Positions 1-10,256 of a stretch of 64,000 nucleotides of DNA are shown piece by piece; within the stretch, counting starts at the first letter, position 1; each line of letters opens with the position of its first letter. The notes beneath the pieces were generated by a model. That model ran no database searches. It saw only the letters and a program-made list of their open reading frames with translations, and had not been told where the DNA came from. The position numbers and the translations under genes are program-made. The stretch is from Streptomyces dengpaensis (GTDB taxonomy: Bacteria > Actinomycetota > Actinomycetes > Streptomycetales > Streptomycetaceae). Where the stretch lies: contig NZ_CP026652.1 of the NCBI RefSeq assembly GCF_002946835.1, positions 2,914,001 to 2,978,000 on the forward strand, read 5' to 3'.

Positions 1-2
1 CC

Positions 3-59
3 AAGAAGGAAGCCCTGGGTGCTCTGGCCATCGAAATCGAACGTACCGCTGATCATTAG
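3..59 (+). CDS. 3' end of an unidentified gene (partial)
   Basis: Eighteen codons enter from the left edge and end at a TAG, reading KKEALGALAIEIERTADH. The codons are plausible but too few for a family assignment. Only the reading frame and the stop are seen; that this is a real gene tail is inference. Confidence 0.3.
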   Translation, partial: KKEALGALAIEIERTADH

Positions 60-188
60 CCTCGGGCTTTCACAAAGTTGGAGGCAGGCAGGCGTCAGCC
101 GGGCGTAAGCGGTCGTGATCGCCAACTGGGCCAGACGGGCGGTACCTTCAGCAGCTCGGTGTCGAGTACGGGGAAGGGGAGGGGCAGC

Positions 189-539
189 ATGTCGAGGGGC
201 AAGCAGATGTTGCGCAAGCTCGGCCACGCGGTACGAGAGGTGGCCAAGGAGGGGGCCGAGGAGAGCGCACGCGCCTATTACTTCAATGTGTACGATCGCG
301 GCTTCAACGAGGCGGCCCAGACCTGCCTGGGCGTCCTGTCCGATGCCACGGAAGAGTTGTTGGCGAGGATGAAGTCCGGAAACCTGTCCAAGCAAGAACA
401 GGCGCTGTACGCGCGGCTGACTGAACTGACGGCTGAAATGGACGAACGTCTCCGGAACGCCTGCCAGAAAGAGCCGACAGGAGACGCCCTGCCGCAGCCG
501 TCCGGCGCCCGATCCGGCCAGCCAACAAGACTGTCCTGA
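189..539 (+). CDS. Small charged helical protein, unknown function
   Basis: A 116-residue protein with no signal peptide or membrane segment. The start is the ATG preceded by a GGGGAGGGG purine run; the frame is open further upstream, but that part is low-complexity and has no ribosome site. The body is rich in Arg, Lys and Glu and looks like two or three helices (for example AVREVAKEGAEESARAYY and LYARLTELTAEMDERLRN), followed by a Pro/Ser-rich tail. It stops three bases before the convergent lipoprotein gene. I do not recognise a family. Confidence 0.5.
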   Translation: MSRGKQMLRKLGHAVREVAKEGAEESARAYYFNVYDRGFNEAAQTCLGVLSDATEELLARMKSGNLSKQEQALYARLTELTAEMDERLRNACQKEPTGDALPQPSGARSGQPTRLS

Positions 540-542
540 GGC

Positions 543-923
543 TCACTTCTGAGGATCGGCCCCGTACATCACGACGTCCGGCGCACCGAGAGCCATGCCG
601 GTGATGCAACCCTTGTTCCATGCGTCGCGCTCGTCGCCGTCCAGGCCGCTAGGGAGCGCGTCTGCGCACTCCCGCTGTCCCACGGAGGCGGGGTACCGGG
701 TGTCGAGGCCGCCGGGGCGGGTGCACATGTCCTGCCGGGCGGCCACCTCCCCGCCGGTCGTGCAGTACGTGAAGTTGGTGTCGAGGACGCGCTTCGCGTA
801 GTCCGTCGCCGTCTGCTCGCCGAACCGGTAGCCGTCCCAGTACCTCGCGGCTTTGTCCTCCTCGGTGGTGCAGCCGACCAGAGCGAGAGCGGCGAGGGCG
901 AGCAGTATGAAGGTGCGTCGCAT
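543..923 (-). CDS. Small lipoprotein, unknown function
   Basis: A 126-residue protein with a classical lipoprotein signal: MRRTF, a hydrophobic ILLALAALAL core and the lipobox LVGC, so it should be lipidated and held on the outer face of the membrane. The mature part has several cysteines (TYCTTGG, DMCTRP, RECAD, NKGCITG) that could form disulfides outside the cell. An in-frame ATG four codons earlier (start 935) is an alternative; neither has a strong ribosome site. A strong hairpin lies just upstream in the leader. No family recognised. Confidence 0.65.
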   Translation of the reverse strand: MRRTFILLALAALALVGCTTEEDKAARYWDGYRFGEQTATDYAKRVLDTNFTYCTTGGEVAARQDMCTRPGGLDTRYPASVGQRECADALPSGLDGDERDAWNKGCITGMALGAPDVVMYGADPQK

Positions 924-942
924 GCGCCGGAGCATACGAGAA

Positions 943-973
943 GTACCCCGCCCCCCGCAGGGGGCCGGGGTAC
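943..973. terminator. GC-rich hairpin upstream of the lipoprotein gene
   Basis: A near-perfect inverted repeat: GTACCCCG plus a C run pairs with a G run plus CGGGGTAC around a loop of about three bases. It lies 20 bases 5' of the lipoprotein start on the minus strand. It could terminate transcription arriving from the right, or shape the lipoprotein leader. Confidence 0.45.
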
Positions 974-1111
974 CGGCCAGACTGCCAAGTCGTACTCGTC
1001 GGGCCAGGGGTCCTCGGTCCACAGGTCGTCGTAGTGTCCTGCACCCAGCCCACGAAATTCCGCACCCCGTAAGCACAGAGTCCCCATCAGCGAACCGACG
1101 AGGACTCATGA

Positions 1112-1318
1112 ACGATCGAGGCTAACGGCTTTCTCACTATCGTCTTCGGCGTCCACGAATGGACCGGCGAACCCGAAAACCTCGAACCACGCAAGCGCTT
1201 TCAGGTCTGCTGGGTCGAAGCCAACGCCATCCTCGAAAACTTTGTAGACACCACCTCAAGCGCTCTCCACCATTATCTAGGGGAAGGCTCAGAGGTCTCC
1301 CTTGACGGCTGGAAATAG
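1112..1318 (+). pseudogene. C-terminal relic of a NUDIX-type hydrolase
   Basis: An open stretch of 68 codons ending in TAG, with no good start codon. It reads like the second half of an actinobacterial NUDIX domain protein: a beta strand (LTIVFGVHEWTGEP), an EPRKRFQVCWVEANAI stretch that resembles the EPxKc.evrWfpldaLP segment, and the usual ending SLDGW. The NUDIX box itself is missing, so it cannot be a working hydrolase. Codon use is more AT-rich than in the neighbouring core genes. Assignment is by remembered family pattern. Confidence 0.5.
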
Positions 1319-1554
1319 CGGCACGAAGCGGCCCGACTATTTGCCAGGGCGACCGTTCGCAACAGGCTTATGCCAACAAGGGTCGTTCGCGCGTCATGAA
1401 GGCACCAAGGGCAAATGCCATTGCGCGTCCCGCTCACCGAATGCAAGCCGCGCGACTTACTGCCCCGTACACTCCGGGCGTAATGCACTCACATGACTGG
1501 CAGATAATGCCGCTTTCCGGAAGTCTCACAAGACGTCGCGCAGCCCCTGAGGCA

Positions 1555-4500
1555 TCACCTGCTGTACGGCGCCAGCCCCTCATTTCCGGCGACGACCAAG
1601 GAGTCGACGAGCATCTGCCACTCGTCCAATTCGCCGAGTTCCTCAGCCGTCCTGCGAATTTCCTTGAGCCAGCTGTTCGAGAGCCACGACTGTTTGACCG
1701 TGACACGTCCATCTTGAATGCAGAGGTCGGAAACCCAATGCACGCCACGGATAGCCTGCACTTCCTGCGAGAGCTTCCGCAGGATGCCGATGAGCGCGTC
1801 GACGCACTTGGCTTCCCCGCGAGCTGTCGGCAGCCAATCGTCGAGCGACTCAACCAGGTCCTCAGCGCGGACCCAGTCGACGGGTTCGCCAACGACCTCG
1901 TTGTACAAGCCCTGCGTCCATGGAAGAGGGTCCGGCAGCAGGGCAGCGGCAGCCCAGTCGCCCCAATGATGGTCACGGTAAGGGCTTGAGTCGTCACTCA
2001 GGTAGCCAATGGCATGGCGCAGCAACGACGGCCAGACATCTCGGGCAGCTTCAGCCAAGCGTTCGTTCTCTGCACCTGTCGCGGCAAGACCGTGGAGAAA
2101 ATTCGACATCAGCCCTGCATCTGCGCGAAGGACGTCGAGGTGTTCGAGCACCGGTCCGGCATCACCGTCCTTCGCAAAGCCTTCGAGCAGAGCCCGTGCG
2201 GCGACCAGGCTGTGCGTCCCGCGGTCGTCCGCGGTCCAGCCCTGCTTCTCCTGCGCAACCATGGCGCGTCGCTCGACGTCGAGAAACGCGGCGAGGAGCG
2301 TGGCTGCGTCGTCGGTGCAACAATGGCCCGTCGACGCGGCTGCTCCGAGTCCGCGAATGGCTGCATCCAGAACCGCGATGTCAACGGAGTCACCCGATAG
2401 TGCCTGGAGGCGTTCGGCAACGTCGCCGGCAATCAGGACATTCGGCCGTCGCTGACCGTGCTGGTCCCACGGACCGATTTCTGCGTCACGGGCTGTCTCA
2501 AGCAACCAGTTCAACGCGGTCCGGTGGATGCAAGGGTCGAGGTGGCATGGGGACCTCCAGACGACATCGCATCCACGCGCCAGGTACAGCCGAGTCTCCA
2601 AGGACGCCTTGCCTGCCATCGCAAGACCAGCCTCGGCAACATCTTCGGTCGAGACGCCAGCCGCTTCCAGCGGCGCTGCCAGTGCGGGTGTGAGAAACGC
2701 CGGCAAGGCTTGAGCCACGGCTCGATCGGCACCAAGATCGAAGAACTGATCCTCGTGACGTTGATCCTCGGCCTCCCGGAACAACAACGCGATGCCGATG
2801 ACGAACTCAGTTACGAACTGCTCTTCGTTGCCCAGCGCCTCCATATCACCAGCGGCGGCTCGTTCGACCGCTGCTCGAACGACATGGGCAACGGCGTCCA
2901 CGGGCCGATTCGGCATCAGGTCTTCATCGGCTTCGACCAAGGCACGTCCTGCCACCAGGTCCGCAGCGATCTCCTCCGACGAGGGCAGCACGTACTCGGC
3001 GTCATGCTTGGCCGAACCCCAGTACCGATTCTGCAGGCGCAGGCTGGTCTGCACGACCTCCTGGTGAGCCGCGTGCGCTTCTTGCACGGCTTGCAGCTCA
3101 AGCGGTGATTCGACCTCGATGTAGACCTCATCGCCATGCTGCTTAACTCGATATTGCTCCGGGTCCAAGCTGGCAGCCCAGTTCTTCGTACGCTCCTGGC
3201 TAATACTCAGCCGGTCGCCGTTCTCGACAAGCTTGTCGGCAACCCTCTTCAAAGCCTGGGCACGCTCCTGCCCGCCGTGCACCATCAGCCACATGGCTAC
3301 CTCACGCGGTGTCCACTGGCGACGTTCAAGGTTTGCGAGCCCCTCGGTTGCTGCACGCAGCCCTACGTACTCACTCGTCCTGCGGCCAAACTCCAACTCC
3401 CATACGACAGGTTCGGCGAGAAAAAGGTCGAGCTCGGTGCCGACCTTCTCAATGTGGCGCACCAGCAGACCGAATAGCATCCCTGGAACCGCCAGGTTCT
3501 CACAGCCGTTCAAGAGGGCCTCGACAACCACCCTCGGTGACGCACCCCGGCTCAACCACGCGTCGGCAAGACGTTCCATCGCCTGGAGTGCGCTCATAGC
3601 CGAGTATGGGCCCACCGACGTGCCCCGGTACCAGCTCCACACGTGGCTGTCGCCGACGTACAAGCGAGCAGTACCGTCAAGGTTCAGGACCGCACCGCGG
3701 TCTTCAACCTCTCCGTTCTCTGTCTCACTATCAGCACCCTCGTCCCCGTCATCAAAGGGATCAGTCAACGCGTAAGGCGGACTAGGCCGCGACAGCGTTG
3801 CTACGCGTGCCCGCGCACCGCTGTTCAGGATGCTGTTCAAAACCCGCGCCGAGGTCGGCAACGGCGCTGTCTGGAACAGTTGCCAAAACCCGCCGAAGTA
3901 GTACTGGAAGAACGGTGGTCCGATACCGGTCCACCGGCCCTGATGCCTCCGGACACCCTCATCTCGGTGCCAGCTTGGCTCGTCGTCGATGTAGTAGGCC
4001 GCCATCAACGTCGCCAATAGCCCCGGGTCCTTCTGCGCCAAGGCTCGGGCGCTCAACGGTGAGTCCGCAGCCGGAGCCAGGAACGCTGGCGCATTTTCCG
4101 CAATGACTCGAAGGCACCTTTCGACGGCATCATCGATGTCCGGACCGAGCAGGGCCAACGTTTCGACGAACGCTTCCTTCGTCAGGTGGTAATCCAGCTC
4201 GCGTCGGCGTCGCCGACGCTGCGACATCCACCCAGACGGCGTGTCCCCGCTGGTCTTGCGTAGAGGGAACGAGTTCCAGTAGGCAAGAAGACGGTCCCGA
4301 AGTCGGATTCGTAGTTCGTTGCCAGCCGGAACGTCCGCTAGGGACAGGGCTTGCAGCCAGTCCGCGAGCAGTTCGAACGACTCCTTCGACACGTCCCACG
4401 GCTTTTCGTCATCAAGGAGGAACTGCACAACGGGGTTCGTGGCTAGACGGTCGACCAACCCGTTGACCTTATACCGCTGCTGAACAACTCGAACCACGTC

Positions 4501-6654
4501 GCCGAGCACCAGGCCGACCGACTCATCCGTGCACGCTGACTTCAGGCATTGGTACGCGAATGGCGTCTCCAGAACCGCCTCCACCGGAACGTCAGTCCAC
4601 CGGGGTCCGCGTGCTGCCGCGAACACCTCAAATTGCGAGCGCAGTTCGATGAACTTCCGGACGGGCCGAGCGTCCGGTGCTTTCAGTAGTCCCTCGCAAG
4701 CAAGAGTGGCGGCCGACAGTGCCCACCGCGGCGCTCCCGCTGCCTGCAGCAACTCGATGGGGCTCTGACCACGGACGAGAAGGATGGCGGTCGCGTACCG
4801 CCGGACTTCGTCATGTGCAAAGTCCGGCTGGTTCCGATACCGGCTCGGTGGCGCGAGCAGATGATCCCGACGCAGCGCGTCGACCGCTGCGGCATCGACG
4901 CCTGCGCCAGGTCGACGGTCCTCGGGCAGCTTCATGGTCCCTGCGGCTACCGCGAGCAATGTCTGTTCGCGTGCCTCCGCCGAGCCGACACCGGGCCGCC
5001 CATCGCCCCGTACAATCCTGCTCCACACCAGATCAAGGCACTCCCACTCACCCAGTGAGCTATCTGGCTCCGCCCCGGTCCGAGCCAGAAGGTCCAGTAC
5101 AACGGGCCTTCTCAGCAGCGAGTTCACGGGCAGGTCTCGCAGGACCGTACGCAGAAGCGGAAAGTGGTCTGAGACGACGGAGATGTCCTCATCGCCCAAC
5201 GGCCGCATCTCAAAAGACGAAATGGACTTCGGGAACCCCAGCTCCACCTGCTCCCGCACGAAACCCAGTGCCACGTCAGATGTCACGGCAACGAGCCCAA
5301 CACCCGCCGCAGCCGCTGCCAGCACCAGGTCACTCAACAGGCCAGCAGACCGCTCCAGAGCAGCATCAGCCGCGTCGATGACCAGGACTCGAGAAGGTGC
5401 CGATGTCTCCGCGAGCACGTCCTCCAGCGAAACCCCGAGCGCAGCTCGCAGCTCCAAACTCGACTGCGGCATGCCACGGAAGTTCACCACCACCCCCTGG
5501 AACCCGGCGGGGTCTGCGGCTTCCAACTCTGCAACAGCCGACAGAGTCAGCGCACTCTTACCGATGCCCGACTCGCCGGATACCAACAAAGCCGAAGCAC
5601 GGGTACCGGCCTCGCGCAGGGCATCAGCGAGTCGTTCGCGGCGGTCGGCGAACGAGATCTCGACCGGCCCTCCGGACGACTCATCACCGATAGTGGCCCG
5701 CACACCGGCAACGGCCAACTTGCGTTGCTCAGCAAGCACCGACCACGCGTGCCGACTTCGAGTCGCAGCCGAGTCCAAGACCACGTGAATGTCACGGCGG
5801 AGCACCTTGAGGTCCACCACAGCGCCAGTCGCGTCGTAGCGGGTTGCCTCGACCTCGAGACGGTCCCGGACCACCACCCCGTCGGCGGCAGCCGAGGCCA
5901 TGCTGTCCAGCGACGTCGCGACCGCTGTGCGGTCGCCTTCGTCCGGGCTCTGAACCACAAACCCGAGGATGTGCAGCCGGCCCAGCAGCCGCCACTCCAG
6001 CCGCAGGATCTCTTCCTGCGTTGTGTCGTCTTCGACGACCTTCTCGACCATCTCCAGAAAATGCTCATGGCGCTTACGCACCGGCTTGGACCAGCGGCGA
6101 TCGACGTCCATGGACGCTTGGAACGACTCCGGGTCGGCATGAGCACGCGCGATGCCGCAGAGCGTTGCGAGTTGGTCCCACTGATCGGACCGACCGGCGG
6201 TCGCGACGGCGACCTGGTGAGTGTCGGCGTCGAACTTTTCGACCTCGGCGAGCAGCGACCCGACGAGCTTCACCGTGTCGCCATGGCTCTGGACGAAGTT
6301 CGGCGTTGCTCGACATGCCACGGCAAGGATGACCTCGGCTGCCGCATCGCCGCATTCGATCAGAAGATCGTCCACCGGGTGCGCCGGACCGGTTTGGAAC
6401 GACACCCTCCGGACCGGCAGCTCAGATACCTCCGCCCGTCGTGCGCCAGTCAACATGCCAGCGAGATAGACAGCCGCGACGCGGTGCGCGAACGAAACGC
6501 CACCACCGCCGGTCGCATAGGTGCTCGATCCTCGCTCAGTTTCACCGGCTGCAGCGATGTCGCCTCCGGCGGTCGCATCCTCGGGAGCAGCAGCGGGTCC
6601 AGATGCCGTCTCACCCCCGGGCCGAGCAGCATCCGGTGCAACAGACTCGTCCAT
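1555..6654 (-). CDS. Very large STAND-type P-loop NTPase with N-terminal nuclease-like domain; candidate defence protein
   Basis: A 1699-residue protein. Residues 1-48 are low-complexity. Residues 49-185 begin GGGGVSFAHRVAAVYLAGML and contain HPVDDLLIE, followed by a strand and RATPNF. This resembles the N-terminal Cap4/PD-(D/E)XK-like domain of large actinobacterial ATPases, although the usual catalytic QxK is not obvious. A P-loop NTPase follows: Walker A GESGIGKS at 360-367, Walker B VLVIDAAD at 423-430, then a winged-helix-like part with RRPVVLDLLAR. The remaining 1100 residues are alpha-helical, as in the sensor arms of STAND proteins. The start is the ATG behind GAGGAA, three bases away. 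It stands alone: no partner gene, lower GC than its surroundings, flanked by relics. STAND ATPases with N-terminal effectors are established anti-phage sensors (Avs family); a defence role here is inferred. Confidence 0.75.
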   Translation of the reverse strand: MDESVAPDAARPGGETASGPAAAPEDATAGGDIAAAGETERGSSTYATGGGGVSFAHRVAAVYLAGMLTGARRAEVSELPVRRVSFQTGPAHPVDDLLIECGDAAAEVILAVACRATPNFVQSHGDTVKLVGSLLAEVEKFDADTHQVAVATAGRSDQWDQLATLCGIARAHADPESFQASMDVDRRWSKPVRKRHEHFLEMVEKVVEDDTTQEEILRLEWRLLGRLHILGFVVQSPDEGDRTAVATSLDSMASAAADGVVVRDRLEVEATRYDATGAVVDLKVLRRDIHVVLDSAATRSRHAWSVLAEQRKLAVAGVRATIGDESSGGPVEISFADRRERLADALREAGTRASALLVSGESGIGKSALTLSAVAELEAADPAGFQGVVVNFRGMPQSSLELRAALGVSLEDVLAETSAPSRVLVIDAADAALERSAGLLSDLVLAAAAAGVGLVAVTSDVALGFVREQVELGFPKSISSFEMRPLGDEDISVVSDHFPLLRTVLRDLPVNSLLRRPVVLDLLARTGAEPDSSLGEWECLDLVWSRIVRGDGRPGVGSAEAREQTLLAVAAGTMKLPEDRRPGAGVDAAAVDALRRDHLLAPPSRYRNQPDFAHDEVRRYATAILLVRGQSPIELLQAAGAPRWALSAATLACEGLLKAPDARPVRKFIELRSQFEVFAAARGPRWTDVPVEAVLETPFAYQCLKSACTDESVGLVLGDVVRVVQQRYKVNGLVDRLATNPVVQFLLDDEKPWDVSKESFELLADWLQALSLADVPAGNELRIRLRDRLLAYWNSFPLRKTSGDTPSGWMSQRRRRRRELDYHLTKEAFVETLALLGPDIDDAVERCLRVIAENAPAFLAPAADSPLSARALAQKDPGLLATLMAAYYIDDEPSWHRDEGVRRHQGRWTGIGPPFFQYYFGGFWQLFQTAPLPTSARVLNSILNSGARARVATLSRPSPPYALTDPFDDGDEGADSETENGEVEDRGAVLNLDGTARLYVGDSHVWSWYRGTSVGPYSAMSALQAMERLADAWLSRGASPRVVVEALLNGCENLAVPGMLFGLLVRHIEKVGTELDLFLAEPVVWELEFGRRTSEYVGLRAATEGLANLERRQWTPREVAMWLMVHGGQERAQALKRVADKLVENGDRLSISQERTKNWAASLDPEQYRVKQHGDEVYIEVESPLELQAVQEAHAAHQEVVQTSLRLQNRYWGSAKHDAEYVLPSSEEIAADLVAGRALVEADEDLMPNRPVDAVAHVVRAAVERAAAGDMEALGNEEQFVTEFVIGIALLFREAEDQRHEDQFFDLGADRAVAQALPAFLTPALAAPLEAAGVSTEDVAEAGLAMAGKASLETRLYLARGCDVVWRSPCHLDPCIHRTALNWLLETARDAEIGPWDQHGQRRPNVLIAGDVAERLQALSGDSVDIAVLDAAIRGLGAAASTGHCCTDDAATLLAAFLDVERRAMVAQEKQGWTADDRGTHSLVAARALLEGFAKDGDAGPVLEHLDVLRADAGLMSNFLHGLAATGAENERLAEAARDVWPSLLRHAIGYLSDDSSPYRDHHWGDWAAAALLPDPLPWTQGLYNEVVGEPVDWVRAEDLVESLDDWLPTARGEAKCVDALIGILRKLSQEVQAIRGVHWVSDLCIQDGRVTVKQSWLSNSWLKEIRRTAEELGELDEWQMLVDSLVVAGNEGLAPYSR

Positions 6655-6953
6655 ATGTTCCTCGGTGGCATCGTGCTATCAGCGGCCGTACGGCTCACCG
6701 TAGCGGTGCGTCCAGAACCGTGCAGTGATATCGCATCAGCCCCGGCCCAGTCCGCACACAGTCCGCAGGACACCCGATCAAGACCGTCGCACCCCATCGC
6801 CACCAATCACCAAAAGGCCAGGTCAGTGCCCCACAGGAAAGATCCCCGCAGGTCACCAACCTGGCCCATTACTAGGAGACCAAGAAGGCCTGAACCGGGG
6901 CCTGTTCGCCACGACCGGCGAGCGGTGCACCCTCGCAGGTCAGCGAGCTTCCT

Positions 6954-6989
6954 GAAGGGGCTCGGCCGATGCTTCGGCCGGGCCCCTTC
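6954..6989. terminator. Strong hairpin, terminator-like
   Basis: GAAGGGGC and CGGCCG pair with CGGCCG and GCCCCTTC around the six-base loop ATGCTT, with a single mismatch. It lies downstream of argG on the minus strand and would insulate the STAND gene from argG read-through. Confidence 0.7.
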
Positions 6990-7028
6990 GGCGTTCCCGC
7001 CGCTGCCGGGCACCCCTGCCCCGGTAAC

Positions 7029-7069
7029 GGAAGGCCGGCTCAACGCCGTTGGCGCGAGCCGGCCTTTCC
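7029..7069. terminator. argG terminator hairpin
   Basis: GGAAGGCCGGCTC pairs with GAGCCGGCCTTTCC around a 14-base loop, 55 bases past the argG stop. It is followed 40 bases on by the second hairpin at 6954-6989, making a double terminator. Confidence 0.75.
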
Positions 7070-7123
7070 GGTGGGGCAATCCCTCGGGGTGCCGAGCCTT
7101 TCGCTCGACAGGGCTGGGGCTGG

Positions 7124-8599
<1,476 letters not shown>

Positions 8600-8612
<13 letters not shown>

Positions 8613-8813
8613 CTCTCCCGGGAGCCCGACGCCGTGCGGGCGCAGATAGGGGTCACCGGGCAGTTCGCCGCCGTGGACGGCATGCTCACCGACGAGGAGA
8701 ACCTGCTGCTGATGGCCGACCTGCATCGTCCCGGCGCCGCCCGGAAGCTCGCGGCGGCGGCGAGCAGCACGGCGGAACTGTCGACCTGCTCCTCGCCCAG
8801 CGTGAGGCGCTAG
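8600..8813 (+). pseudogene. Relic of a DrrA-type ABC transporter ATPase
   Basis: Between about 8619 and 8729 the plus strand encodes REPDAVRAQIGVTGQFAAVD followed by GMLTDEENLLLMADLHR. This is the Q-loop region of daunorubicin-resistance (DrrA) family ATP-binding proteins. There is no Walker A upstream (that space is argG leader), and after ADLHR the frame drifts into unrelated sequence and stops at 8813. Signature motif, Walker B and the permease partner are all missing. This is a dead internal fragment. Confidence 0.7.
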
Positions 8814-9008
8814 CCGGTGGCGGTGCTGGCGATCACCTCGGCGCCAGACTGGGCGTGTGCTCGCGAGACGAGGACCTGCAGCGCCTTCGTCGGATTCTCC
8901 GGCTGCTCCCCGGGCCACAGCCCGTTTCCCGGCCGCGACAGGACACCCGCGAGAGGAAGGTCAACTCGGCGGTCATTCGAGTAGGTTGGCGAGCGCGGGC
9001 TCTGTGGC

Positions 9009-9053
9009 GTACGAGCCGTACAGGCCCGTACGAGCCCGTACGAGCCCTACGAG
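9009..9053. repeat. Short tandem repeat, unit about 10 bp (GTACGAGCCC)
   Basis: Four to five imperfect copies of GTACGAGCCC directly upstream of the VOC gene, ending just before its ribosome site GGGAG. Confidence 0.7.
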
Positions 9054-9068
9054 ACAGGGAGCGGCCCG

Positions 9069-9821
9069 ATGACCGAACCGATCCGGTGGACGTACGCCTT
9101 TATCGACCGGCCCATGAAGGAGTTCGGGCCCGCCACCGACTTCTGGACCGCCGTCACGGGGACGCGGCTGTCCGAACCGCGGGGCGACCGGGGCGAGTTC
9201 GTGACCCTGCTGCACGACGGCGCCGACGCGTGTGTGAAGGCCCAGGGCGTCGAGGCGGGCGACGGCGGCGCGCATCTCTGCCTCGCCGTCGAGGCCGTAC
9301 CGGCGCTGGTGGAGTCGGCACGGCGGCTGAGCGCCGAGATCGTCGCCGACCACGACGGGTGGACCGTACTGCGGTCCCCCGGAGGTCAGTTGTTCTGCGC
9401 GGTGCCCTGGCACGGAGAGTCGGCGCGGCCGCCGGTGGTCGAGGGACCGAGCGGTGTGACGAGCCGGCTCGACCAGGTATGCCTCGACCTGGCACCCGCC
9501 GTGTACGACGCCGAGGTCGCCTTCTGGAGCGAGCTCACCGGCTGGGAGTCCCACCCGGGCGCGCTCCCGGAGTTCCACCTGGTCAAGCCATCCGCCGCGC
9601 TCCCCATCCGCATTCTGCTGCAACGCCTCGACACCGACCGCCCCACCTCCGCGCACCTCGACGTCGCCTGTTCGGACATCGAGGCGGTCCGCACCCGCCA
9701 CGAAGACCTCGGCGCCACGCTCGTCGGCCGCGGCGCGCACTGGGCCGTCATGCGGGACCCGTCCGGCGGCACGTACTGCCTGACGCCACGCGACCCCAGG
9801 ACGGGCAGCCTGCCCGGCTGA
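9069..9821 (+). CDS. VOC superfamily protein with two glyoxalase-like halves
   Basis: A 250-residue cytosolic protein built of two vicinal-oxygen-chelate halves. The first is about residues 5-118 (FIDRPMKEFGPATDFWTAVT to SPGGQLFCAVPW), the second about 130-242 (DQVCLDLAPAVYDAEVAFWS to RDPSGGTYCLTPRDP). Such two-module proteins include antibiotic-binding proteins and dioxygenase- or lyase-like enzymes; the substrate cannot be told from sequence. The ATG is preceded by GGGAG at eight bases. It converges on the DUF952 gene. No operon partner. Confidence 0.85.
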   Translation: MTEPIRWTYAFIDRPMKEFGPATDFWTAVTGTRLSEPRGDRGEFVTLLHDGADACVKAQGVEAGDGGAHLCLAVEAVPALVESARRLSAEIVADHDGWTVLRSPGGQLFCAVPWHGESARPPVVEGPSGVTSRLDQVCLDLAPAVYDAEVAFWSELTGWESHPGALPEFHLVKPSAALPIRILLQRLDTDRPTSAHLDVACSDIEAVRTRHEDLGATLVGRGAHWAVMRDPSGGTYCLTPRDPRTGSLPG

Positions 9822-9865
9822 CAGAGACCGCCGGCGGTTGTACGCCGTCCCCGGCCGGCGTCACG

Positions 9866-10213
9866 TCACACCACCCCCGGCCCGCCCTTGTCCCAGACCT
9901 CCACGTCCACGACCGCCTCCACCGGAATGGGCCCGTAGACGTGCGGGAACTCCTCGCCCCCGGGCGTCATCGCCTCGTACCGCACCGGTACGTCGAGCCG
10001 TTCGGCGTCGATGACGAGGAGTACGAGTTCGTCCGGGCCGGTGTAGGAGCCGTACAAGGAGGCGGCCACGGGCGCGAGTTGGCGGCGCAGGGAGCAGTGG
10101 ATGAAGCCCTCCTCCTGGAGGGTGCGGCCGCGGGTGGACATCTCGTAGGTGCCGGACGCGCGGGCCGCGTCCCACAGGTGGCGCTCGGTGAGGTGCACAA
10201 GAGGTTCGGTCAT
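9866..10213 (-). CDS. DUF952 family protein
   Basis: A 115-residue protein matching the DUF952 pattern: HLTERHLWDAARASGTYE at the N-terminus, EGFIHCSL at 35-42, the strand DELVLLVID and the ending FPHVYGPIPVEAVVDVEVW. The family has an ADP-ribosyltransferase-like fold and no settled function. The ATG gives MTEPLVHL; the ribosome site is weak. It lies 43 bases beyond the ECF sigma gene on the same strand and may be co-transcribed with it. Confidence 0.85.
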   Translation of the reverse strand: MTEPLVHLTERHLWDAARASGTYEMSTRGRTLQEEGFIHCSLRRQLAPVAASLYGSYTGPDELVLLVIDAERLDVPVRYEAMTPGGEEFPHVYGPIPVEAVVDVEVWDKGGPGVV

Positions 10214-10256
10214 ACCGCGAAGGCTACGGTCAGAGGCGGGCGGCCCGTGCCGAACG

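Larger units (their letters stand above)
6655..7123. other. Intergenic region upstream of the STAND gene
   Basis: No convincing gene in 469 bases. It holds an 8-bp inverted repeat GGCCAGGT/ACCTGGCC (6816-6823 and 6859-6866), three copies of CAGGTCA (6819, 6849, 6936) and two strong hairpins listed separately. The promoter of the STAND gene must lie in the left part, but no clear -10/-35 pair is visible. Confidence 0.5.

Noticed and set aside
8857..9072. Continuation of the ABC transporter relic (permease part)
   Set aside because: The translation in all frames shows no membrane helices or permease motifs. I cannot support it as a gene remnant.
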